Shown one piece after another: positions 43,291-51,047 of a stretch of DNA of 64,000 nucleotides; within the stretch, counting starts at the first letter, position 1; every line of letters begins with the position of its first letter. The DNA is from Mycolicibacterium rhodesiae JS60 (GTDB lineage Bacteria; Actinomycetota; Actinomycetes; Mycobacteriales; Mycobacteriaceae). The notes under the pieces are model-generated. The model saw only the letters and a program-made list of their open reading frames with translations. It did no database searches and was not told the origin of the DNA. A program made the position numbers and the translations under genes. The stretch spans positions 96,768-160,767 of the forward strand of contig AGIQ01000008.1 of the NCBI GenBank assembly GCA_000230935.2, given 5' to 3'.

Positions 43291-43932
43291 GTGCCGAAAC
43301 AGCCACTGATCGTGGGTAATCCCGTTCTGGTCGTCGTGGACATGCAGGAGTCCGGTGACATGCCGGTCGAAGAGGTGGGCATCCCGCACATGGCCGGATA
43401 TGCCGACCGGATCGACCGGGCGCGGCAATTGATCGCCGCCGCGCGCGCCGCGACCATCCCGATCGTGTTCTTCCAGGAAGTGCACCGCGCCAGCGGGATC
43501 GACTTCGGTCGTGAACTCGACGGCGTCGAAGGACCACACTGCATCGATGGGCGCCCGGGCACCCCGCTGCATCCGGAGTTGTTGCCGGACTTCGACGGCC
43601 CCAACCACGAGTTCCATATCGTCAAGCGTCGCTACTCCGGTTTCATCGGGACCGAATTCGAAATCGTGTTGTCCGGGTTGAAGGCCGACACGCTGATCTT
43701 GATCGGCGGCCTGACCGACGTGTGTGTGCACTACACCTTCGCAGATGCCCACCAGCGGGACTTCTACGTGCGGGTGGCGACCGATTGCGTCGGTGGTTCC
43801 TCTGTGTATCGACATGACGCCGCGCTTGATGCGATGGAGTACCTGCAGACCGGTGCGATGCGCACCACCGAGGAGATCCTCGACGCCTTTTCCTCTCTGA
43901 CCACCCCGGTACTCGAAGGAGCCGCCCGATGA
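43291..43932 (+). CDS. Isochorismatase-like cysteine hydrolase
   Basis: A 213-residue cysteine hydrolase with the catalytic triad D17 (VVVDMQ), K112 (HIVKRRYS) and C145 (LTDVCVHYT). The family includes N-carbamoylsarcosine amidase, ureidoacrylate and biuret hydrolases, all acting on carbamoyl or amide bonds, which fits an operon for ureides. GTG 43291 is preceded by AGGAGG. It could remove the carbamoyl group from an allantoin breakdown product; the true substrate cannot be read from the sequence. Confidence 0.88.
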   Translation: MPKQPLIVGNPVLVVVDMQESGDMPVEEVGIPHMAGYADRIDRARQLIAAARAATIPIVFFQEVHRASGIDFGRELDGVEGPHCIDGRPGTPLHPELLPDFDGPNHEFHIVKRRYSGFIGTEFEIVLSGLKADTLILIGGLTDVCVHYTFADAHQRDFYVRVATDCVGGSSVYRHDAALDAMEYLQTGAMRTTEEILDAFSSLTTPVLEGAAR

Positions 43933-45509
43933 AGAAACTCACCATGCTCCTCGCGATCGGCGCGACGGCAGCACTGACCCTGACGGCCTGTGGCGGTTCG
44001 AATTCGGGTGGCGGCAGCACACCTAACGCTGCCCCGACCGACAAGGTGCTGAAGCTGTCGTTCCTGCAGGATCCCGGTCAGCCGCCGGACCCCGACATCT
44101 ACTACGCCGGCCAAGGCCTGGTGCTGACCACCAACACCTACGAGGGTCTGCTGCAATACAAGGCCGGCACCGACAAGCCCGAGTTGGAGCCGCTTCTGGC
44201 CACCGAGTGGACGGCCTCGCCGGACAACAAGGTCTTCAATTTCAAACTGCGCCAAGGGGTGAAGTTCCACGACGGCACCCCCTTCACCTCCGCGGCGGTG
44301 AAGGCCTCCTTCGACCGGCGGGCAGCTGTGAATCAGGGACCGGCGTACATGGTCTCCGACATCGAATCCGTCACCACCCAAGGTGATTACGATGTCACCG
44401 TCACGTTGAAGGCGCCGAACTCGGCGTTCCTGGACTACCTGGCGTGTCCGTACGGGCCGCGCATGATGAGTCCGGAAGGTCTGCAGAAGAACGCGGGCAG
44501 TGACCATGCGCAGGCCTATCTCACCAGTCACGACCTGGGCACCGGCCCCTACACGCTGACCGCCGCCGAGGTCGGCTCGAAGTACCAGCTGACCGCCTTC
44601 GGCGACTACTGGGGCGCCAAGCCCTACTTCGAGAAGGTGGAGCTGCCGGTGATCACCGACGTCTCGGCGCAGCAGTTGCAGTTCAACAACGGACAACTCG
44701 CGGCGATACTGCATGACCTGCCGTCCTCGGCGGTTCAGTCCTACCTGGACAACAAGTCGTTCGCGAACTACTCGCTGCCGACCATGATGTCGAACTTCGT
44801 CTACATCAACCCGAAAAAGGGCATGATGGCCGACGTCAAGAACCGCAATGCGGTGATGCAGGCCATCAATGTCGACGAACTCGTCAAGCAGACGTATTTC
44901 GGCCGCGGCCAGAAAGCCGAACAGATCTACCCGCCGAACATGCTGCCGGCCGAGTTCGGCAAGCAGTCGGTGACCCATGATCCGTCGGTGCTTACCGGAC
45001 TCGCAGCGGGCCTGCCTGCCGACCAGAAAGCCGTCACCATCGGCTATGACTCGTCCAACCCCGACAATCAGTTGATCAGCAACCTGATTCAGACGCAGCT
45101 GGCCGCGGCCGGCCTGGATGCCAAGGTTCAGGCCTATCCCACGTCAGAGATCTACGGCTGGGTCGGCGGTGACGGGCAGGGCGCGCCGGAGATCATGACC
45201 TACCTCGGGTGGCCGGACGCGCCCTCGCCCTACACCTGGGGCCACATCTCCTGGGACGCCGACGGTGGCTTGAACTTCTTCGGGTGCTCGGCGCCGCCGA
45301 TCACCGATGCCCTGGCCAAGGGTCTGCCGACCGGCTCGGACGCGGACTTCGGCACGGCCGGGGAGGAAGCGGTGAAGACCGGTTGCTGGCTGAACATCGC
45401 GGATGTCAACGACTTCATGGTGACGCAGCCGTGGCTCAAGGGCGTGGAGCAGGCGCACGTGGTGACCGACCCGAACTCGCTGCGGCTGGCCGCCCTGTCG
45501 GCGGGCTGA
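43929..45509 (+). CDS. ABC transporter substrate-binding lipoprotein, family 5
   Basis: A 526-residue extracytoplasmic solute-binding protein of the dipeptide/oligopeptide class. The signal peptide ends in the lipobox LTAC (Cys about residue 21), followed by a Gly/Ser linker, so it is anchored to the membrane outer face. The family motif region FKLRQGVKFHDGTPFTSAAVKAS (in part, about 105-125) is present. It delivers substrate to the permeases encoded upstream. ATG 43929 overlaps the hydrolase stop by 4 nt. Confidence 0.92.
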   Translation: MKKLTMLLAIGATAALTLTACGGSNSGGGSTPNAAPTDKVLKLSFLQDPGQPPDPDIYYAGQGLVLTTNTYEGLLQYKAGTDKPELEPLLATEWTASPDNKVFNFKLRQGVKFHDGTPFTSAAVKASFDRRAAVNQGPAYMVSDIESVTTQGDYDVTVTLKAPNSAFLDYLACPYGPRMMSPEGLQKNAGSDHAQAYLTSHDLGTGPYTLTAAEVGSKYQLTAFGDYWGAKPYFEKVELPVITDVSAQQLQFNNGQLAAILHDLPSSAVQSYLDNKSFANYSLPTMMSNFVYINPKKGMMADVKNRNAVMQAINVDELVKQTYFGRGQKAEQIYPPNMLPAEFGKQSVTHDPSVLTGLAAGLPADQKAVTIGYDSSNPDNQLISNLIQTQLAAAGLDAKVQAYPTSEIYGWVGGDGQGAPEIMTYLGWPDAPSPYTWGHISWDADGGLNFFGCSAPPITDALAKGLPTGSDADFGTAGEEAVKTGCWLNIADVNDFMVTQPWLKGVEQAHVVTDPNSLRLAALSAG

Positions 45510-45514
45510 CGCCA

Positions 45515-46348
45515 GTGGCTCTGGGAGTCGGGAAGGTTCGGCGGATCGTCCTGCTGACGCTCGGTTGGGAGGAGTTGCCCAAGTCGGTGTCGGTGTACGG
45601 GTCGCCACCGGAGCTGCGGATGCGCGAACCGGTGCCGGGCGTGCTGCTGCAGACCGACGGCGGCTGGGTGCTCCTCGACACTGGGTTCAACACCGCGCTG
45701 ATCCGTGATCCGGCGCTGTACCGGCGGTTCTTTCCGACCGTTGAGTACATCCCGGTGCTCCCGGGACCGGGTGAGCCGATCGAGGAGTCGTTGCACGACA
45801 TCGGTATCGACGTCGACGACATCCATCTCGTGGCGCTGTCGCACCTCCACCACGACCATGCCGGCGGCGTCAAGCTGTTCGCCGGCAAGGTTCCGGTGCA
45901 TGCGCAGCGCCGCGAGCTGGAGTATGGACTGTCGAATCACCCTGAGCCAGAACGGAATGCGATCGTCCGGGTGGACTTCGACGATCCGCGCATCGACTGG
46001 GTCCTGGCTGACGGTGAAGCCGAGATCGCACCGGGAATCACCGCGATACCCACGTACGGGCACACGCCGGGCCACCAGAGCTTCGTCGTCGAGCTGGACC
46101 AGACGGTCGGTGGCGGAGGTTTCGTGTTCGCCTTCGACGCCGCCGACCTGACCGAGAACATCGAACATGAACTGCCGATCGGCGGCTTCATCGACGTCGA
46201 CCCGGCCGACACCGTGGAGCCGATCCGGCGGCTCAAGAAGCTCGCCAGTGAGAAGGGGTACGAACTGGTTCCCGGCCACGACCCCCACGTCTGGCCGGAA
46301 CTGACCCACCGGCTCGAGGAGCGGTTCGGTCCGGTGCGGCCGCGGTGA
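45515..46348 (+). CDS. Metallo-beta-lactamase-fold hydrolase
   Basis: A 277-residue MBL-fold protein with the zinc motif HLHHDH (H110, H112, D114, H115), a later GHTPGH (about 183-188) and DAAD. Its organisation is like N-acyl-homoserine lactonases and related ring-opening hydrolases. Opening a cyclic amide or lactone of a ureide pathway is an attractive role but is inferred. GTG 45515 lies 5 nt after the preceding stop; its stop overlaps the allantoinase GTG. Confidence 0.88.
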   Translation: MALGVGKVRRIVLLTLGWEELPKSVSVYGSPPELRMREPVPGVLLQTDGGWVLLDTGFNTALIRDPALYRRFFPTVEYIPVLPGPGEPIEESLHDIGIDVDDIHLVALSHLHHDHAGGVKLFAGKVPVHAQRRELEYGLSNHPEPERNAIVRVDFDDPRIDWVLADGEAEIAPGITAIPTYGHTPGHQSFVVELDQTVGGGGFVFAFDAADLTENIEHELPIGGFIDVDPADTVEPIRRLKKLASEKGYELVPGHDPHVWPELTHRLEERFGPVRPR

Positions 46349-47646
46349 GCGGGCCCGTCGTCGAGCACGTCCTTCGCGCCCGGCGCGCAGTTCTCGACGG
46401 CGTTGTTCGCCCGGCCGCAATCGGGTTGGCGGACGGCATGATCCAGGTCGTCGACGATTTCGGCGCAGAGCTGGCCGGCGCCGCGCAGACGGTGCTGGGA
46501 GCCGATGTCGTGCTGATGCCCGGCCTGGTGGACACCCACGTGCACGTCAACGATCCGGGCACCGATTGGGAGGGCTTCGCCACCGCCACCGCGGCGGCGC
46601 TGACCGGTGGGATTACCACCATCGTCGACATGCCACTGGACAGTGACCCGGTGACGACGACGGTGGCCGCGCTCGCCCTCAAGCGAGCCGCGGCCGCCGG
46701 GGTGTGCCGCGTCGACACCGGATTCTGGGGCGGGATCGTGCCCGACAATCTCGACACGTTCGGTGAACTGGCGGCCGCGGGTGTGCTCGGGTTCAAGTGC
46801 TTCCTGTCCGAGTCGGGCAACCCGAACTTCCCGCCGCTTGACATCGCCGAATTCCGGGTCGCGATGGCCGTTGTGGCCGAGCTGGATTCGGTGCTGCTGG
46901 TGCATGCGGAGAGCGCCCGTGTGCTGGCCGACTGCCCGCCACCGGTGGGCCGCGACTACGGCGGCTTCCTGCGGTCTCGTCCCGACAACGCCGAACTGGA
47001 CGCGGTGCGGATCGTGCTCGACGCCGTCGCCGACACCGGCGCCCGAGCCCACATCGTGCACGTCTCCAGCGCCGCGGTGCTGCCGCTCATCGCCGAGGCC
47101 AAACAGGCCGGGTTGCCGGTGACCGCCGAAACCTGCCCGCACTACCTGACTTTCGCCGCCGAAGACATCCCGGACGGCGGTACGGTCTTCGCGGCCTGCC
47201 CGCCCATCCGCGGCGAGGACAACCGCAAGTCGCTGTGGGCGGCCTTGGCGGACGGCACGCTGGACATGGTGGTCTCCGACCACTCACCGTGCGCGCGTGA
47301 GCACAAGGACCTCGACGGCGGTGACTTCGGCCGCGCGTTCGGCGGGATCAGCTCCCTGCAGATCGCGCTTCCCGCTCTGTGGACCCAAGCCGCCCCAGCG
47401 GGATTCGCTCTGCCCGACGTGTGCCGGTGGATGGCGCAGGCGCCGGCGACGCTGGCCGGATTGACCGACCGCGGGGTGATCGCGCCCGGCAAGCGCGCCG
47501 ACTTCTGCGTCTTCGACCCCGACGCATCGTGGGTGGTGCGCGGTGCTCAACTGCGGCACCGCCATCCGATCACGCCGTACGAAGGCGCCGCACTGACCGG
47601 CACGGTGCGGCAGACGTGGGTCGGCGGCACACCGGAGGCGGCGTGA
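46345..47646 (+). CDS. allB: Allantoinase
   Basis: A 433-residue cyclic amidohydrolase that hydrolyses allantoin to allantoate. Metal ligands and conserved residues are visible: H65 and H67 (DTHVHVNDPG), K151 (GFKCFLSESG, the carboxylated lysine), H187 (LVHAES), H239 (HVSSA) and D312 (VSDHSPC). The HVHVNDPG and FKCF motifs favour allantoinase over dihydroorotase or dihydropyrimidinase, and allantoicase lies two genes downstream. GTG 46345 overlaps the previous gene by 4 nt. Confidence 0.92.
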   Translation: MSGPVVEHVLRARRAVLDGVVRPAAIGLADGMIQVVDDFGAELAGAAQTVLGADVVLMPGLVDTHVHVNDPGTDWEGFATATAAALTGGITTIVDMPLDSDPVTTTVAALALKRAAAAGVCRVDTGFWGGIVPDNLDTFGELAAAGVLGFKCFLSESGNPNFPPLDIAEFRVAMAVVAELDSVLLVHAESARVLADCPPPVGRDYGGFLRSRPDNAELDAVRIVLDAVADTGARAHIVHVSSAAVLPLIAEAKQAGLPVTAETCPHYLTFAAEDIPDGGTVFAACPPIRGEDNRKSLWAALADGTLDMVVSDHSPCAREHKDLDGGDFGRAFGGISSLQIALPALWTQAAPAGFALPDVCRWMAQAPATLAGLTDRGVIAPGKRADFCVFDPDASWVVRGAQLRHRHPITPYEGAALTGTVRQTWVGGTPEAA

Positions 47647-48389
47647 AAATACTGGTGCTCAACCCGAACACCTCGGCGATGATGAGCGCCGAGATCGATG
47701 CCGCGGCCCGCGCCGCCGCCGCCCCGGGAACCGAAATAGTCACCACTGAGCCCAGTTTCGGGGCGGCTGCGATCGACTCGGCGGCCGAGAGCTACCTATC
47801 CGCCGTCGGAGTGATGGACGCCGTGGCGTGCCTGCAGGCAACCGGGACCTTCGACTTCAACGCGGTGGTGCTGGCCGGCTTCGGCGAACACGGCAAGGAT
47901 GCGCTGCAGGAGATGCTCGAGGTTCCCGTGCTCGACATCGCCGAATCCGCCGCCCACGTCGCGCATCTGATCGGCAGGCGGTTCTCGGTGGTGACCACGC
48001 TGGCCCGCTCGATCGCGCCGATCGAGGACCGGTTGCTGCTGGCCGGTCTGGCTGCCCATTGCGCATCAGTGCGCGCCTGCGGGTTGGGAACGGCCGAAGT
48101 CGACGCGGATCCGGCGGGTGCAATCATGGCGATCGTCGCCGAAGCCGAACATGCGGTGACCGAGGACGGTGCCGATGTCATCTGCCTGGGCTGTGCGGGC
48201 ATGGCCGGGGTGACCGGCGCGATCACCGCCGCGCTCGGTGTGCCCGCGGTCGACGGGGTGGCCGCGGCGGTGGGCCTGGCGCAGATGCTGGTCGGGCTGG
48301 GCGTGTCCACGAGTAAGGCCGGGGCATACGCGCCGGGTCCGGACAACCCACGGTCGCATTGGCCGCTGTCGAAGGCACTGGGACTATGA
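47643..48389 (+). CDS. Asp/Glu/hydantoin racemase family, probable allantoin racemase
   Basis: A 248-residue protein of the hydantoin/allantoin racemase family, starting with the conserved ILVLNPNTS. Such enzymes use two cysteines. The second is present (C184, LGCAGMAG), but at the first site the motif reads AGFGEHG, with Gly at residue 79 where Cys is expected. It may racemise by a different mechanism, or catalyse another reaction. The position between allantoinase and allantoicase still points to interconversion of allantoin isomers. GTG start with 4-nt overlaps on both sides. Confidence 0.78.
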   Translation: MKILVLNPNTSAMMSAEIDAAARAAAAPGTEIVTTEPSFGAAAIDSAAESYLSAVGVMDAVACLQATGTFDFNAVVLAGFGEHGKDALQEMLEVPVLDIAESAAHVAHLIGRRFSVVTTLARSIAPIEDRLLLAGLAAHCASVRACGLGTAEVDADPAGAIMAIVAEAEHAVTEDGADVICLGCAGMAGVTGAITAALGVPAVDGVAAAVGLAQMLVGLGVSTSKAGAYAPGPDNPRSHWPLSKALGL

Positions 48390-49399
48390 CCGAAGAACTG
48401 GACCTGGCCAGCCGCGCTGTGGGCGGCAGCGTCGTCGCGGCCAGCGACGAATCGTTCGGCATCAAGGAGCGGCTCATCGAGCCGACCGAACCAAATTTCG
48501 TACCCGGCACGTTCGACCTGCGGGGTGAGGTGGTCGACGGCTGGGAGACGCGCCGCCACGCGCCGCAGGGGGATTGGGCCATCATCCGGCTCGGCGTGCC
48601 CGGCAGGCTGCACACCGTCGACGTGGACACCCGCTTCTTCACCGGTAACCATCCCACCGGCGCAACGGTGTACGGCGCCACGCTGACATCCGCTGACAAC
48701 CCGTGTGATGCGGGGGTGGCTTGGCGGCTGTTGGCGGCGCCGACGCCGTTGAAAGCCGATGCGCACAACCCGATCGCCGTCACCGATGCGCGCCGTTACA
48801 CGCACCTGAAACTGGTGATCGCCTCCGATGGCGGAGTGGCCAGGCTGCGGGCGTACGGCGAGCCGGTGCCCGACCCGGCACTGTGGTCCGGGGTGACCGT
48901 CGAGGTGTCGGGAGCCGAGCAGGGCGGGCGCGTCGAGCATTGCAGCGACACGTTCTATTCCGATGCCCGCGCCATCCTCTCGGCCGACCGGCCACACAAC
49001 ATGGGGTCGGGCTGGGAGGCCCGGCGCCGCCGCGACATCGGGCCCGACACCCATGACGCGGTAACGATCTCGTTCCTCACACCGACCGATCTGGATCGCG
49101 TCGAGATCGACACGTCGTACTTCGTGTTCAACGCCTCGCGTGAAGTCTGCGTGTACGGCACCCGCGACCGGCCGAGCTCCGAGCGGCCCTGGTGGGCTTT
49201 GTCGTTCGACGAGATCGTGCTGCCCCGAACCCAGCTGCTCGCCGACGCGCGGCAGGTCTTCGTGGTGGACGCGGCCGCGATCACGGCGATCCGGGTGCAG
49301 GCCTATCCCGACGGCGGCATTGCCCGGGTTCGCGCATTGGGCCGGCCCACCGAAGCGGGCCTGGCACTCCTGCGCGAGCGGTGGGAGGCCGCACTGTGA
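48386..49399 (+). CDS. alc: Allantoicase
   Basis: A 337-residue protein made of two similar beta-jelly-roll halves, as in allantoicase, which converts allantoate to ureidoglycolate and urea. Family signatures are GWETRRH with DWAIIRLG in the first half and GWEARRRRD with DAVTISF in the second. ATG 48386 overlaps the racemase stop by 4 nt. No urease or ureidoglycolate lyase gene is seen in the window, so the products must be handled elsewhere or by the other hydrolases of the operon. Confidence 0.9.
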   Translation: MTEELDLASRAVGGSVVAASDESFGIKERLIEPTEPNFVPGTFDLRGEVVDGWETRRHAPQGDWAIIRLGVPGRLHTVDVDTRFFTGNHPTGATVYGATLTSADNPCDAGVAWRLLAAPTPLKADAHNPIAVTDARRYTHLKLVIASDGGVARLRAYGEPVPDPALWSGVTVEVSGAEQGGRVEHCSDTFYSDARAILSADRPHNMGSGWEARRRRDIGPDTHDAVTISFLTPTDLDRVEIDTSYFVFNASREVCVYGTRDRPSSERPWWALSFDEIVLPRTQLLADARQVFVVDAAAITAIRVQAYPDGGIARVRALGRPTEAGLALLRERWEAAL

Positions 49400-49971
49400 C
49401 ACCGTCGATCGCCGAGTGCAACGGGTTGTGGCGGCGCACCCTGCTGATCGAGGCCGACGGAACCCGTGACACCGGAACTAATGTTGTCTGGTTACAAGGC
49501 CTTTCGCTGTTCGTCGACGTGCGCGGCCCCGGCGAGGGCTTCGCGGGCCGGCTCGATCAACGCCTCGACGTCTTCGAGTGGAACCGGATGGTGGACCTGC
49601 AACCGCCCGGTCTGCCGGACGCCGGGCAGATGAGCTGGGACGGCGACACGCTCGTCGAGGTCGGGGTACATGCCGACTACACCGAGCATTGGCAGCGTGA
49701 GCCGGGCGCCGTCGAACCGTGCTGGGGGCTGTTGCTGTCGTCGGCGGTGCTCGTGCGGGTGGGGAACCGGTTCGGCTGGGCCTGGCGCAGCGGCGGCACG
49801 GCCGACGTGTCGATCGGCGAGATCGATGGAACAGGCTGGCGGATAACCACTTCCGCAGATTCAACCCGAGTGGGCGCGGTGCTACAGCCCGAATTGGGAG
49901 CAGGACAGCTACGTGTCGACGATGACATCGCCTGGGAGATCAAGGAAAGTGAAGGAAGCGTGACATTGTGA
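49396..49971 (+). CDS. Unknown protein of the ureide operon
   Basis: A 191-residue protein that I do not recognise. It has no signal peptide or membrane segment, several Trp residues, and alternating strand-like segments (VVWLQGLSLFVDVR, WGLLLSSAVLVRVG) suggesting a beta-barrel or lipocalin-like fold. It does not resemble AllA-type ureidoglycolate lyase. Strict overlaps with allantoicase before it (GTGA) and the oxygenase after it (GTGA) place it firmly in the pathway, so it is a candidate for the missing ureidoglycolate step or for a binding protein. Confidence 0.8.
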   Translation: MTPSIAECNGLWRRTLLIEADGTRDTGTNVVWLQGLSLFVDVRGPGEGFAGRLDQRLDVFEWNRMVDLQPPGLPDAGQMSWDGDTLVEVGVHADYTEHWQREPGAVEPCWGLLLSSAVLVRVGNRFGWAWRSGGTADVSIGEIDGTGWRITTSADSTRVGAVLQPELGAGQLRVDDDIAWEIKESEGSVTL

Positions 49972-50996
49972 GTGGTGCATTCCAGTCGGTGCCGGTCATC
50001 GATATCAGTGGATTGCGGTCGGCCGACACCGCCGAACGGGAGCGCGTGGCAGCCGAACTCGGCGCAGCAGCCCGCGAGGTGGGCTTCTTCTACATTTCCG
50101 GTACCGCCGTCAGCGACGAGCTGTTCGAGAAGCTGCTGGCTGCGACCAAGGAGTTCTTCGCGCTGCCGATGGATCAGAAGATGGCCTCCTACATCGGGCT
50201 GTCCAGTTGTCACCGCGGCTATGTGCCGGTCGGCGAGGAGGGCTTCTACGGTGACAAGCCCGATTTCAAAGAGGCGTTCGACACCGCACTGGACCTGCCC
50301 GCCGACGACCCCGACCATCTCGCCGGCAACCCGATGCTCGGGCCCAACGTGTGGCCCGACATCCCCGGTTTCGCCGAGGCCGTCACCGCGTACTACCAGG
50401 CGGCGCTGAGCGTCGGCCAGGATCTGTTGTGGGCCTTCGCCGTCGCGCTGCAGGAGGATCCCGACACGTTCACCAGGCACGCCACCAAGACGCCGAGTCA
50501 GCTGAGGCTGATCTACTACCCGTACAACCCGGACGCCGAAGACGCCCAGGGCATCGGGGCGCACACCGACTACGAGTGCTTCACCCTGCTCAAGCCGACC
50601 GCGCCGGGGCTCGAAGTCCTCAACGGTGCCGGCGAGTGGATCGATGTGCCGCCGATCCCGGGCACCTTCGTCGTCAACGTCGGCGACCTGCTCGAGTTGT
50701 GGACCAATGGCGAATACGTCGCCACCTCGCACCGGGTGCGCAAGGTGAAAGAGGAGCGCTATTCGTTCCCGTTGTTCTTCAACGTCGACTACCACACCGT
50801 GGTGCAACCGCTGCCGCAGTTCGCCGCCGCCGCCGGTCCGTCGCGGCCCGCTTTGGTGGCGGGCGAGCATCTGTTCGCACAGACCGCGCAGACGTTCGCC
50901 TATCTGAGGTCCCGGCTGGAGAGCGGGGATCTGGTGCTGCCGGAAGGATCGCTGGCGACGGGCACATTCGGCCAGGAGGCACTCCAGTCGAAGTAA
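49968..50996 (+). CDS. 2-oxoglutarate/Fe(II)-dependent oxygenase, isopenicillin N synthase-like
   Basis: A 342-residue enzyme of the IPNS-like 2OG oxygenase superfamily. The iron triad is H199, D201 (GAHTDY) and H255 (TSHRV), and the 2OG-binding RxS is R264/S266 (RYSFP). The N-terminal VPVIDISGLR motif is typical. It would hydroxylate a small molecule using oxygen and 2-oxoglutarate. Its place at the end of a ureide/allantoin operon is unusual; hydroxylation of a purine, hydantoin or N-alkyl ureide is possible but inferred. GTG start overlapping the preceding stop. Confidence 0.88.
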   Translation: MSGAFQSVPVIDISGLRSADTAERERVAAELGAAAREVGFFYISGTAVSDELFEKLLAATKEFFALPMDQKMASYIGLSSCHRGYVPVGEEGFYGDKPDFKEAFDTALDLPADDPDHLAGNPMLGPNVWPDIPGFAEAVTAYYQAALSVGQDLLWAFAVALQEDPDTFTRHATKTPSQLRLIYYPYNPDAEDAQGIGAHTDYECFTLLKPTAPGLEVLNGAGEWIDVPPIPGTFVVNVGDLLELWTNGEYVATSHRVRKVKEERYSFPLFFNVDYHTVVQPLPQFAAAAGPSRPALVAGEHLFAQTAQTFAYLRSRLESGDLVLPEGSLATGTFGQEALQSK

Positions 50997-51047
50997 CTGA
51001 CATCCCCGACCCCGACCGATGGGTTAGCATCCGCTCGATCAGCGGCG

